Positions 1 to 12,287 of a stretch of DNA of 64,000 bases are shown here, piece by piece. The first letter of the stretch is position 1, and every line of letters starts with the position of its first letter. The notes beneath the pieces were generated by a model. The model ran no database searches, was not told the DNA's origin, and was given only the letters and a program-made list of their open reading frames with translations. The position numbers were made by a program, and so were the translations under genes. The stretch is from Sphaerotilus hippei (lineage in GTDB: Bacteria; Pseudomonadota; Gammaproteobacteria; Burkholderiales; Burkholderiaceae_C), in contig NZ_QJJS01000014.1 of NCBI RefSeq assembly GCF_003201595.1, positions 62,001 to 126,000 on the forward strand. Direction: 5' to 3'.

Positions 1-135
1 GGCCTGGGACAGCAGGGTGCGCACCAGCACCGACGGATCCGCGTCATCGGCACGGGCGTGCTCGAGGGTCTGCACGAAAGCGCCATGCTGCGCCTGGAAG
101 AAAGCCAGCGGACCGGCATCGACAGCGTCATTCAT
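1..135 (-). CDS. 5' end of an unidentified gene cut by the window edge
   Basis: Reading leftward from an ATG at 135, an open frame of 45 codons runs off the window without a stop, beginning MNDAVDAGPLAFFQAQHGAF. The segment is acidic and probably helical. It shows no signal peptide or recognisable motif, and I do not recognise the family. It lies in the same orientation as the LysR gene at 229-1134, with a 93-base gap that holds nothing I can name. Only the N-terminus is visible, so no function is proposed. Confidence 0.45.
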   Translation of the reverse strand, partial: MNDAVDAGPLAFFQAQHGAFVQTLEHARADDADPSVLVRTLLSQA

Positions 136-228
136 GGCCGCACAGGCTAGCGGCGACCCGTCCGCGCGGCTTGACCTGCCGCAAGCTCCTGCTCCTGCAC
201 ATGACCGCGGGCCTGGCTCCGGGGCCGC

Positions 229-1134
229 TCAGGGAAAGGACGGCGATGCCAGCGCGGCCGTGCTCACCCAGTCGCTGAAGGCCTCCACCTCGGGGCGCTT
301 GCCATGGCGCGGCGGGTGGACCAGGAAGTGAGCCAGCACCTTGACCGACCACTCGGGCGGGAACACCGGGGCCAGCCGCCCCTCGGCCAGCAGCACGCCG
401 GCGATGGTCGCGCTCTCCAGCGCCACGCCCAGGCCCTGGACCGCTGCATCCATCGCCAGCTGGGCCCGGTCGAAGCGCAGCGCGAACCGCTCGGGCCCCT
501 GGTTCACGCCGCGGTCGGCCAGCCAGTCGGACCACTGCACCACGCTCACCGTGCTCTGGATCAGCGGCGTCTGCAGCAGGTCGGCCGGCGTGCGCAGGCG
601 GTAGCGCTCGATGAAGGCCGGACTGGCCAGCGGCAGGATGTGCTCCTCGAACAGCGGGCGCACCAGCAGGTCGGGCCACTGCGGCCGGCCGTAGCGGATG
701 TCGAGGTCGGCCTGGCCGAGCGCGAAGTCGCTGTGGGTCGGCGAAGCCGACAGGAACAGCGAGATGCCCGGATGCTGGGCCGCGAAATCCGCCAGCCGGG
801 GCATCAGCCACAGGCTGGCGAAACTGGGGCTGGCGTGAACGTACAGGCTGTTGCGCACGCCCTGGCGCACGTCGTCGGTGGCCGCGCCGATGGCGCCCAG
901 CGCCCCGGCCACGCGCCGCAGGTAGGCCTCTCCGGCGACCGACAGGCGCACGCCCTGGGCGCTGCGGTCGAACAGCTTGACGCCCAGGAAACCTTCCAGC
1001 TTGGCCACCTGGTGGCTCACCGCCGAGGCGGTCAGGCTGAGTTCGCCGGCGGCCAGCGCGAAGCTGCGCCGGCGGGCCACTGCTTCGAAGGCCTGCAGCG
1101 TGGCCAGAGGGGGGAGATGGGCCATGTCGGACAC
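229..1134 (-). CDS. LysR-family transcriptional regulator (GcvA-like)
   Basis: The 301-residue protein has the normal LysR length. An N-terminal winged helix-turn-helix (about residues 7-66, with LQAFEAVARRRSFALAAGEL and a following SAVSHQVAKLE recognition helix) is followed by a LysR substrate-binding domain (about 95-295). The conserved opening and the HQVAKLEGFLGVKLFDR stretch resemble the GcvA subgroup. The start MSDMAHLPP at 1134 is used; MAHLPP, three codons later, is an alternative. It is divergent from the SDR/TRAP/transketolase operon starting at 1334, the usual arrangement for a LysR regulator controlling its neighbour. The inducer is unknown, presumably the substrate or an intermediate of that operon. 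Confidence 0.9.
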   Translation of the reverse strand: MSDMAHLPPLATLQAFEAVARRRSFALAAGELSLTASAVSHQVAKLEGFLGVKLFDRSAQGVRLSVAGEAYLRRVAGALGAIGAATDDVRQGVRNSLYVHASPSFASLWLMPRLADFAAQHPGISLFLSASPTHSDFALGQADLDIRYGRPQWPDLLVRPLFEEHILPLASPAFIERYRLRTPADLLQTPLIQSTVSVVQWSDWLADRGVNQGPERFALRFDRAQLAMDAAVQGLGVALESATIAGVLLAEGRLAPVFPPEWSVKVLAHFLVHPPRHGKRPEVEAFSDWVSTAALASPSFP

Positions 1135-1217
1135 CGGTGAAGAGAGGGAGCCGGGCGGTACCGCCCGGTTGCATGACCGCCACGAGGGCGGCCGACCGTG
1201 CCAAGCGTGGTTTCCCT

Positions 1218-1234
1218 ATGCTGCACAGCAGCAT
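1218..1234. promoter_or_regulatory. Dyad in the LysR/SDR divergent promoter region
   Basis: A perfect inverted repeat with arms ATGCTG and CAGCAT separated by five bases (CACAG) lies midway between the divergent LysR start (1134) and SDR start (1334). LysR regulators bind imperfect dyads in this position. The exact T-N11-A arrangement is not clean, so the assignment as operator is an inference. Confidence 0.4.
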
Positions 1235-1333
1235 GACAAACCATCATCAAGCACTGAAATCTTATCGCTTGTCTTCATGTGGCCGGCGCCAAAGAATCCG
1301 CCCCATTCCATTCCCCCACCTGGAGACGAACGA

Positions 1334-2083
1334 ATGCTGCTGAACAAGAAAGTTGCCGTGATCACCGGCGGCGCCGGCCTCAACGGCCTGGGTTTCTCCA
1401 CCGCCCGCATGATGGCCGCCCAGGGCGCCCGGGTCGTGATCCTCGACCTGGCCGGCGCCAACCCGGCCGCCGCCGCCGCCCAGCTCGGCGAGGGTCACGT
1501 CGGCCTGGTCGCCGACGTGACCGACAAGGCCAGCTGCGACGCCGCCGCCGCCGCCGTGCTCGAGGCCTTCGGTCGCATCGACATCCTGGTCAACAACGCC
1601 GGCATCACCCAGCCGGTCAAGACGCTGGACATCACCGGCGCCGACTACGACCGCATCCTGGACGTGAGCCTGCGCGGCACGCTGTACATGTCGCAGGCCG
1701 TGATCCCCGCCATGCGCGCCCAGAAGGCCGGCGCCATCTGCTGCGTCTCGTCCGTCTCGGCCCAGCGTGGCGGCGGCATCCTGGGCGGCCCGCACTACTC
1801 GGCCGCCAAGGCCGGCGTGCTCGGCCTGGCCCGCGCCATGGCACGCGAGTTCGGCAACGACGGCATCCGCGTCAACTGCGTGACGCCGGGTCTGATCGCC
1901 ACCGACATCAACAAGGGCCTGATCCCGGACGACAAGATGAAGGCCATCCTCGAAGGCATTCCGCTCAACCGCGTGGGCGTGCCTGACGACGTGGCGGGTT
2001 GCCTGGTCTTCCTGGCCAGCGACCTGGCCAAGTACCTGACCGGCGTGACCCTGGACGTCAACGGCGGCATGCTGATCCACTGA
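1334..2083 (+). CDS. SDR-family NAD(P)-dependent oxidoreductase
   Basis: The 249-residue classical short-chain dehydrogenase has a Rossmann motif near the N-terminus (TGGAGLNGLG), an NNAG motif (LVNNAGIT), catalytic Ser in CCVSSVSA and the YSAAK catalytic pair. The C-terminal VNGG is typical of the FabG-like subgroup. The start MLLNKKVAV at 1334 follows a purine-rich GGAGACGAA; the open frame extends further upstream but would run into the regulatory region. It is the first gene of the operon that continues with the TRAP transporter, so it probably oxidises or reduces the imported polyol or sugar. The substrate cannot be read from sequence. Confidence 0.9.
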   Translation: MLLNKKVAVITGGAGLNGLGFSTARMMAAQGARVVILDLAGANPAAAAAQLGEGHVGLVADVTDKASCDAAAAAVLEAFGRIDILVNNAGITQPVKTLDITGADYDRILDVSLRGTLYMSQAVIPAMRAQKAGAICCVSSVSAQRGGGILGGPHYSAAKAGVLGLARAMAREFGNDGIRVNCVTPGLIATDINKGLIPDDKMKAILEGIPLNRVGVPDDVAGCLVFLASDLAKYLTGVTLDVNGGMLIH

Positions 2084-2223
2084 GTCCGCCGACCGGCGAC
2101 CCCCCCGGCCTGCCGGCCCCTCGACGTCAGGGTATTGCGCAACGCGCAGGCCCTGGCGGGCAGAGATGATCCCCGCTGACAACACCCCGCCGCGCACGCA
2201 CGTGGCGACACTGGAGACAAGAC

Positions 2224-3210
2224 ATGCAACGCAAGACCTTCACCCTGGCCGCTCTCGCACTGGCCGCGCTGGCCGCCCTGCCGGTGGCGCAGGCACAGAC
2301 CGTCAAGCTGACGCTCGGGCACGGTGCGGCCCCCGGCAATCCGCGCCACGAGGCGTCGGTGAAGTTCGCCGAGGTGGTGAAGGCCCGCTCGGGCGGGCGG
2401 GTCGAGGTGCAGGTGTCGCCGTCGGCGCAGCTGGGCGACGACGCGGCGATGGTCACCGCGATGCGCACCGGCGCGCTCGACCTGTCGGCCAACTCGCAGG
2501 GTGCGGTGGCCGCGGTGGTGCCCGAGTTCGCGGCCTTCGGCATGCCTTTCCTGTTCAGCGGCCTGCCGCAGGCCTGGAAGGTGCTCGACGGCCCGCTGGG
2601 CCAGGAGCTGGCCGGCAAGGCGGCCGAAAAAGGCCTGGTCGTGCTGGGCTACTGGGACAACGGCATCCGCCACATGTCCAACAGCAAGCGCCCGATCCTC
2701 AAGCCCGAGGACCTGAAGGGCCTGAAGATGCGCACCCCGCCCGACGCGGTGACGGTCGACATCATGCAGAGCCTGGGCGCCGAGGCGCAGCAGATCAAGT
2801 TCGCCGAGCTCTACGTCGCGCTGCAGCAGGGCGTGGTCGACGGCCAGGAGAACCCGCTGATGAACATCCACGCCAGCAAGCTCTACGAGGTCAACAAGTT
2901 CATCTCGCTGACCGGCCACAAGTACGAGATGACGCCGCTGCTGATGAGCAAGCGCACCTGGGACCGCCTGGGTGAAGCCGACCGCAAGGTGCTCCACGAG
3001 GCGGCCGCCGAAGCCACCGCGCTGCAGCGCAAGCTGTCCCAGGAAGCCGACGAGAAGCTCGTCGCCGACCTGAAGTCCAAGGGCGTGCGCGTGGACGTGG
3101 CCGACAAGGCCGCTTTCGAGAAGGCCACCGGCACGGTGGACGACAAGTGGATGGCCAGCCCGATCGGCCCCTTCGTGAAGAAGGTGATCGCCGCTGCCCG
3201 CGGCAAGTGA
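2224..3210 (+). CDS. dctP: TRAP transporter periplasmic solute-binding subunit (DctP family)
   Basis: The 328-residue protein has a Sec signal peptide (about residues 1-24, cleavage after VAQAQ) followed by a DctP-fold binding protein. The family-typical basic anchor of ligand carboxylates is visible in the LKGLKMRTPPD region, and the VDGQENPLMNI segment is diagnostic of the family. It delivers substrate to the membrane subunits encoded by the next two genes. The Arg-containing motif suggests an acidic ligand such as a sugar acid, although DctP proteins binding neutral polyols are known. A strong intercistronic hairpin follows at 3244-3272. Confidence 0.92.
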   Translation: MQRKTFTLAALALAALAALPVAQAQTVKLTLGHGAAPGNPRHEASVKFAEVVKARSGGRVEVQVSPSAQLGDDAAMVTAMRTGALDLSANSQGAVAAVVPEFAAFGMPFLFSGLPQAWKVLDGPLGQELAGKAAEKGLVVLGYWDNGIRHMSNSKRPILKPEDLKGLKMRTPPDAVTVDIMQSLGAEAQQIKFAELYVALQQGVVDGQENPLMNIHASKLYEVNKFISLTGHKYEMTPLLMSKRTWDRLGEADRKVLHEAAAEATALQRKLSQEADEKLVADLKSKGVRVDVADKAAFEKATGTVDDKWMASPIGPFVKKVIAAARGK

Positions 3211-3243
3211 TCCACCACCGCTGACGCGTCCCAACCTGATCCC

Positions 3244-3272
3244 GCGGTGCGCCGGCCACGCCGGCGCACCGC
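3244..3272 (+). repeat. Intercistronic inverted repeat between dctP and dctQ
   Basis: Two perfect 12-base arms (GCGGTGCGCCGG and CCGGCGCACCGC) are separated by five bases in the 76-base gap between dctP and dctQ. There is no following T-tract, so full termination is unlikely. Such hairpins after a binding-protein gene commonly stabilise the upstream transcript, letting the periplasmic subunit be made in excess over the membrane subunits. That role is inferred here. Confidence 0.6.
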
Positions 3273-3286
3273 CTCCGGAGATTCCG

Positions 3287-3823
3287 ATGAAGTTGCTGGA
3301 ACGAGGCATCGTCCTGACCTGCCAGACGGTGATGTGGATCTCCACCACCGTGATCTTCCTGATCCTCAGCGTCAACACGGTGCTGCGCTATTCGACCGGC
3401 AGCAGCCTGCAATGGGGCGCCGAGCTGCCCGAGCTGCTGTTTCCGTGGCTGGTGATGGCCGGCGTGGTCCTGGGTGCGGCCCACGGCTCGCACATCACCA
3501 CCACCTTCCTCGTCGAGACCCTGCCCGCCAGCGTGCGCCGGGTCATCGCGCTGATCGTCTGGCTGACCGTCGCCGCGCTGTACGGCACGCTGGCTCGCGC
3601 CACCTGGAACATGCTGGAGATCGTGGCCGACGAGAAGAGCCCGATCCTGCAGGTGCCCGGCTCGGTCACCTACGGCTGCGTGATGGGCGGCATGGTGATG
3701 CTGTCGCTGCTGGCCCTGGTCTCGGCCTGGCGGGTCTGGTGCGACGGCCCGGCCGGCTCGACCGACGGCCACGCCCAGAACCCGCCGATCGACACCGCGC
3801 GCGACGCGGTCCACCTCGCCTGA
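3287..3823 (+). CDS. dctQ: TRAP transporter small membrane subunit (DctQ family)
   Basis: The 178-residue protein has four predicted membrane segments (about residues 12-33, 48-66, 84-105 and 128-148), the DctQ topology. The short ELPELLFPWLVMAGVVLGAA stretch after helix 1 is family-like. The start ATG at 3287 follows a CTCCGGAGATTCCG ribosome-binding site. It partners DctM in the inner membrane to form the sodium-coupled transporter. It lies 13 bases upstream of dctM, so the two are probably co-translated. Confidence 0.88.
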   Translation: MKLLERGIVLTCQTVMWISTTVIFLILSVNTVLRYSTGSSLQWGAELPELLFPWLVMAGVVLGAAHGSHITTTFLVETLPASVRRVIALIVWLTVAALYGTLARATWNMLEIVADEKSPILQVPGSVTYGCVMGGMVMLSLLALVSAWRVWCDGPAGSTDGHAQNPPIDTARDAVHLA

Positions 3824-3836
3824 ACCGGAGCACGAC

Positions 3837-5096
3837 ATGACCGGATTGATCCTCATGGTGTTCGGCATCGGGGCTGTCGCCGCGATGCCGATCGCCCACG
3901 CCCTGCTGATGGCGGCCATGGCCGCCACCGCCAGCTCCGACCGCGTGCCGCTCGACCTGCTGGTGCAGCAGATGGTGGCGCAGGTGCAGAGCTTCCCGCT
4001 GATCGCGATCCCCTTCTTCATGCTCACCGGCTCGCTGATGATGGGCGGCAAGCTGGGCGAGTCGCTGATCGGCGTGCTCAGCTCGCTGATCGGGCGCTTC
4101 CACGGCGGCCCGGGCCAGGTCGGCGTGCTGTCGTCGACCATCTTCGGCGGCGTGTCGGGCTCGGCCGTGGCCGATGCCTCGGCCATCGGCTCGCTGCTGA
4201 TCCCGTGGCAGAAGCGCCTGGGCTACCCGCCGGCGTTCTCGGCCGCGACGCTGGCCGCGGCGGCCACGATCGACATCCTGATCCCGCCGTCGATCCCGAT
4301 GATCCTGTTCGCGCTCAGCTCCAACACCTCGGTGGCGGCGCTGTTCGTGGCGGGCATCCTGCCGGGCCTGCTGATGTGCGGCGGTTTCATGGCCGCCTGC
4401 TGGTGGGTGGGCAAGCGCCGCAACTTCCCGCGCGACACCCGCAAGCTCGAGTGGGGCCCGTTCAGCCGGCAGCTGCTCTACGCCTCGCCCGCGCTGGTGC
4501 TGCCGGTGCTGATCATCGTCTTCCTGCGCTTCGGCATCGCCACGCCCACCGAGGTCAGCGTGCTGTCCACGCTCTACGCCGGCGTGGTGTCGGCGGTGAT
4601 CTACCGCGACCTGGGCCTCAAGCGACTGCACCATGCGGTCGTCGAGGCCGGCCTGGCCACCGGCGTGGTGCTGCTGGTGATCATGGCCTCGGCGGCCATC
4701 GGCTGGCTGCTGACCTTCGACCACATGCCCGACGGCGTGGTGGCCTTCGCCAAGGACTTCCTCGACAGCCCCTGGGCCATCATCCTGATGATGAACCTGC
4801 TGATGCTGGTCTGCGGCATGTTCATCGACCTGCCCGCGGCGGTGCTGCTGCTGACGCCGGTGTTCGTCCCGCTGGCCAACGCCATCGGCATGGACCTGGT
4901 GCAGCTGGGCATCATGATGACGGTGAACCTGGCCATCGGCCTCTACACCCCGCCGGTCGGCACGACGCTGTTCATCACCAGCGCGGTGGCCAAGGTCAAG
5001 GTCGGCGAGACGGTGCGCGAGCTGGGACCGTTCTACCTCGTCGCCTTCGGCGTGCTGGCCCTGGTGTCCTATGCACCGAGCCTGATCCTGGGCTGA
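3837..5096 (+). CDS. dctM: TRAP transporter large permease subunit (DctM family)
   Basis: The 419-residue hydrophobic protein has about 12 membrane segments, the DctM length and topology. Family motifs include IPFFMLTGSLM, GGVSGSAVADASAIGSLL and LIPPSIPMILFA, plus a C-terminal TPPVGTTLF. These contribute the sodium sites and the elevator transport domain. With dctP and dctQ it completes a TRAP importer. The tight spacing shows one operon from the SDR gene through the transketolase genes. Confidence 0.93.
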   Translation: MTGLILMVFGIGAVAAMPIAHALLMAAMAATASSDRVPLDLLVQQMVAQVQSFPLIAIPFFMLTGSLMMGGKLGESLIGVLSSLIGRFHGGPGQVGVLSSTIFGGVSGSAVADASAIGSLLIPWQKRLGYPPAFSAATLAAAATIDILIPPSIPMILFALSSNTSVAALFVAGILPGLLMCGGFMAACWWVGKRRNFPRDTRKLEWGPFSRQLLYASPALVLPVLIIVFLRFGIATPTEVSVLSTLYAGVVSAVIYRDLGLKRLHHAVVEAGLATGVVLLVIMASAAIGWLLTFDHMPDGVVAFAKDFLDSPWAIILMMNLLMLVCGMFIDLPAAVLLLTPVFVPLANAIGMDLVQLGIMMTVNLAIGLYTPPVGTTLFITSAVAKVKVGETVRELGPFYLVAFGVLALVSYAPSLILG

Positions 5097-5130
5097 CCCG
5101 CCCATCCCCTCGAGATCCAGGAGAGAGTCC

Positions 5131-6015
5131 ATGAACAGAGATTCGATGCCGGCTGCCGCCGGCAGGAATCGCATCGTCTCGGTGTCGGGTGCCCCCTACG
5201 ACGGCTACCCCGCGCCGATGATGCTGGAGAGCCTGGCCCGCATCGGTGCCAGCCACGTCGAGCCGGCCTTCATCGTCGGCTACACCGAGCCCTTCGACGA
5301 GTCGGCCTTCCGGCCCGAGCGGGCGGTCGAATACGCCCGCTGGCTGGCCGACGCGGGCATCGGCTGCCACGCGCTGTCCTCGCACATCGACCTGGGCCGC
5401 CCGGACGCGCTGGCGGTCTTCACCGGGCGCATGCACTTCGCCGCCCGCATCGGCGCGCGGGTGATCAACACCAACGCCGCCGCCCGGGCCAACGAGACGC
5501 GCTTCTTCCAGAACATCGCCCCGCTGGCCCGGCTGGCCGAGGAACTCGGCCTGGTCATCGGCCTGGAGAACCCGGGCGACGGGTCGGACAACCTGCTCAA
5601 CACCGCCGCCGACGCCACCGCGCTGCTCGAGCGCATCGGCCACCCGCGCGTCGGGCTGAACTACGACGCGGGCAACACCATCTCGCACCGCCCCGGCGTG
5701 CCGGCGGCCGACGATGCGCTGGCGGCGATGGCGCAGTGCGTGCACACCCACGTGAAGGACGTGCGGCGCACGGCGCAGGGCTGGTTCTTCACGGCGCTGG
5801 GTGAAGGCGACATCGGCTGCGACCGCATCGTGCAGGCCATCGCCGGCACGTCGCTGAGCCTGTCCATCGAGATCCCGATGCGCCTGCACCGCGGCCCGGA
5901 CGCCCAGCCCAGCCGCCTGGCCTGGCGCGTGCCGCTGACCGACATCGAGGCGCGCCTGTCGGCCGCGCTGAAGTTCGTCGACCACCACCTGTCGACCGTG
6001 GAGCAGACCGCATGA
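5131..6015 (+). CDS. TIM-barrel sugar (phosphate) isomerase/epimerase, hydroxypyruvate isomerase-like
   Basis: The 294-residue protein of the AP-endonuclease-2/xylose-isomerase-like TIM-barrel superfamily has candidate divalent-metal ligands in the usual places: Glu in GLENPG, Asp in LNYDAGN, His in VHTHVKDV and Glu in SIEIPM. Members isomerise or epimerise ketoses, hydroxypyruvate, tagatose, psicose or erythrulose phosphates. A GAGAGAGTCC-type ribosome-binding site precedes ATG 5131. Its stop overlaps the start of the next gene (ATGA at 6012), so it is translationally coupled to the transketolase subunits and likely feeds them a ketose. Confidence 0.8.
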   Translation: MNRDSMPAAAGRNRIVSVSGAPYDGYPAPMMLESLARIGASHVEPAFIVGYTEPFDESAFRPERAVEYARWLADAGIGCHALSSHIDLGRPDALAVFTGRMHFAARIGARVINTNAAARANETRFFQNIAPLARLAEELGLVIGLENPGDGSDNLLNTAADATALLERIGHPRVGLNYDAGNTISHRPGVPAADDALAAMAQCVHTHVKDVRRTAQGWFFTALGEGDIGCDRIVQAIAGTSLSLSIEIPMRLHRGPDAQPSRLAWRVPLTDIEARLSAALKFVDHHLSTVEQTA

Positions 6016-6896
6016 ACATCCCCCCATCCGAGGCCCTCGACGACGTCGCCGAAACCGACCGGCAGGCGCTGCTGAGCGCCCTGCGGGCGCGGGCCCGCCG
6101 CATCCGCCGCCTGGCGGTGCGCATGGGCGCGGTCCAGGGCCAGGGCTACGTCGGCCAGGCGCTGGGCGTGGCCGACCTGCTGGCCGTGCTGCACGGCCAT
6201 GTGCTGCGCTTCGATCCGGCCGAACCGCGCTGGCCCGGTCGCGACCGTTTCCTGCTGTCCTGCGGCCACTACGCGATCGCGCTCTATGCGGCGCTGATCG
6301 AGTCCGGCGTCATCCCCGACGCGGAACTCGAGACCTACGGCAGCGACGACAGCCGCCTGCCGATGAGCGGCATGGCCAGCTACACGCCCGGCATGGAGAT
6401 CTCCGGGGGATCGCTCGGCCAGGGGCTGACCATCGCCGTGGGCATGGCCCTGGGCCTGCGCCACAAGGGCAGCGACCGCTGGGTCATCAACCTGATGGGC
6501 GACGGCGAGCTCGACGAAGGCTCGACCTGGGAAGCCGCCCAGGCCGGCGCGCACCACCGCCTGGGCCGGCTGATGGCCATCGTCGACGCCAACAACATGC
6601 AGGCCGACGGCCCGTCCAGCGACGTGATGCGCTACGAGCCGCTGGTCGACAAGTGGGTCGCCTTCGGCTGGCGGGTGCGGCGGGTCGACGGCCACGACGT
6701 GGCCGCGCTGGTCGAGGCCTTCGACGACCTGCAGCAGGGCCCGGGCGATGCACCCTGCATGTTGATCGTGGACACCCGGCTCGGCCGGGGCGTGCCGTTC
6801 CTGGAGGGCCGCGAGAAGGCCCACTTCATCCGCGTCGACCCGCATGAATGGGATCTGGCGCTGGAAGCCCTGGCTGTCGAGGAAACCCCCGCATGA
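6012..6896 (+). CDS. Transketolase N-terminal (thiamine-diphosphate-binding) subunit
   Basis: The 294-residue protein corresponds to the PP/ThDP-binding third of a transketolase. It carries the GDGELDEGSTWEAA motif followed by DANNMQ (Mg/ThDP site), GSLGQGL and RDRFLLSCGHYA. Full-length transketolases are near 660 residues, so this is the split form. It pairs with the next gene, which starts by a four-base ATGA overlap. Split transketolases often act in specialised carbohydrate pathways rather than in the central pentose phosphate pathway. A separate full-length transketolase domain is encoded at 19941. Confidence 0.9.
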   Translation: MNIPPSEALDDVAETDRQALLSALRARARRIRRLAVRMGAVQGQGYVGQALGVADLLAVLHGHVLRFDPAEPRWPGRDRFLLSCGHYAIALYAALIESGVIPDAELETYGSDDSRLPMSGMASYTPGMEISGGSLGQGLTIAVGMALGLRHKGSDRWVINLMGDGELDEGSTWEAAQAGAHHRLGRLMAIVDANNMQADGPSSDVMRYEPLVDKWVAFGWRVRRVDGHDVAALVEAFDDLQQGPGDAPCMLIVDTRLGRGVPFLEGREKAHFIRVDPHEWDLALEALAVEETPA

Positions 6897-7897
6897 ACTC
6901 CGCCGTCTCCACCCCGACGAGGCTCAAGACCTCGGCCATGATCGCCTCGATCGCCGCCGAGGGCCAGCGCACCGTGGCGGCCCCGTTCGGCCACGCGCTG
7001 GCGGCACTGGCCGAGAGCCGGCCACAGATCGTCGGCCTGAGCGCCGACCTGGCCAAGTACACCGACCTGCACATCTTCGCGCGGCAGCACCCGCTGCGCT
7101 TCTTCCAGATGGGCATGGCCGAGCAGATCCTGATGGGCGCGGCCGCCGGCCTGGCCCATGAAGGCTTCATCCCGTTCGCCACCACCTACGCGGTGTTCGC
7201 CACGCGGCGGGCCTACGACTTCATGCACCAGGCGATCGCCGAAGAAGGCCTGCCGGTCAAGATCGTCGCCGCGCTGCCCGGCCTGACCACCGGCTACGGG
7301 CCCAGCCACCAGGCCGCCGAAGACCTGGCGCTGATGCGCGCCATGCCCGGCATGACGGTGATCGACCCCTGCGACGCGCACGAGATCACGCAGGCCGTGC
7401 CGGCGATCGCCGCGCACGACGGCCCCGTCTACATGCGCCTGCTGCGCGGCCAGGTGCCCTGCGTGCTGGACGAATACGGCTACACCTTCGAGCTGGGCAA
7501 GGCGAAGATGCTGCGCGACGGCCGCGACGTGCTGATCGTCTCCACCGGGCTGATGACCATGCGCGCGCTGGAGGTGGCCGAGCAGCTGCGAGGCGACTCG
7601 GTCGACGTGGCGGTGCTGCACGTGCCCACCCTCAAGCCGCTGGACGAGGCGGCCATCGTGCAGGCCTGCGCCCGCGAAGGCCGGCTGGTGGTGGTGGCCG
7701 AGAACCACACCGTCATCGGCGGCCTGGGCGAAGCCGTCGCCGGCGTGCTGATGCGCCACCGCGTGATGCCGGCCGGCTTCCACCTGGCCGGCCTGCCCGA
7801 CGAGTTCCTGGCCGCCGGGGCGCTGCCGACGCTGCACGACCGCTACGGCATCTCGCGCGAGGTGCTGGCCCGGCGCATCCAGGGCTGGCTGGGCTGA
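6893..7897 (+). CDS. Transketolase C-terminal (pyrimidine-binding) subunit
   Basis: The 334-residue protein contains the transketolase pyrimidine-binding domain, with the catalytic Glu in QMGMAEQILMG, the GYGPSHQAAEDLALMR substrate region and a C-terminal transketolase domain (ENHTVIGGLGEAV). The start MNSAVSTPTR at 6893 overlaps the previous stop, giving tight coupling and a balanced alpha2beta2 assembly. The upstream in-frame extension lies wholly inside the preceding gene and is discounted. It ends the operon; the convergent histidine kinase gene ends 26 bases away. Confidence 0.9.
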   Translation: MNSAVSTPTRLKTSAMIASIAAEGQRTVAAPFGHALAALAESRPQIVGLSADLAKYTDLHIFARQHPLRFFQMGMAEQILMGAAAGLAHEGFIPFATTYAVFATRRAYDFMHQAIAEEGLPVKIVAALPGLTTGYGPSHQAAEDLALMRAMPGMTVIDPCDAHEITQAVPAIAAHDGPVYMRLLRGQVPCVLDEYGYTFELGKAKMLRDGRDVLIVSTGLMTMRALEVAEQLRGDSVDVAVLHVPTLKPLDEAAIVQACAREGRLVVVAENHTVIGGLGEAVAGVLMRHRVMPAGFHLAGLPDEFLAAGALPTLHDRYGISREVLARRIQGWLG

Positions 7898-7923
7898 AGC
7901 GGGACGCCGCCGCGCCGCGCCGC

Positions 7924-11763
<3,840 letters not shown>

Positions 11764-11883
11764 TCGGCCCTCCCCATCACGTCACCCGTGCGCCCCTCGG
11801 CACGCACTGCGGCACATGTTGCCGCAGTTTCAGCGCAGGGCGGCGCCCGGGACCGTGAAGAAGCCCTGGACCGGGCCGCAGGC

Positions 11884-12102
11884 TCAGGTGGCGCTGGCCT
11901 TGCGCAGGATCACGTAGAGCTCGTCCTTCAAGTGCAGCTTGCGCTTCTTCAGCGCCTCGATCTCCTCATGGGTCGCCGGTTCGATGCGGTTCTCCATGTT
12001 CTTGATCTTCTGGTCCAGCTCGTTGTGCTGGTCGAACAGGTGCTGGAAGTGATGGTCGGAGGTCTTCAGGCGGGAGATCAGGTCGCGGTACTCGGGGAAC
12101 AT
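11884..12102 (-). CDS. YdcH-like small coiled-coil protein (DUF465)
   Basis: The 72-residue protein is highly charged and helical, with the DUF465/YdcH pattern: FPEYRDLI near the N-terminus, a LFDQHNELDQKI segment and EEIEALKKRKLHLKDEL. Members are short cytosolic coiled-coil proteins of unclear function. It is a single gene with its own promoter region (12103-12287 is shared with the divergent next gene). The 120 bases between it and the kinase start hold nothing I can name. Confidence 0.85.
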   Translation of the reverse strand: MFPEYRDLISRLKTSDHHFQHLFDQHNELDQKIKNMENRIEPATHEEIEALKKRKLHLKDELYVILRKASAT

Positions 12103-12287
12103 GGCAACTCCTTGAAAGGATGGAAGGGAAGATGGACTGCACCCAGCCTAAGCCGGCGGCCCCGGACCGGCCTTGACATCGGACAGGGTCCGGCGAGAGG
12201 ACCGGTGCGTCGATGCCCTCGCGGCGCCTGCCCATAATGCAGGCCCGCCTCACGAATGCACGAATGCAGGAACGCACGGCCGACGCC

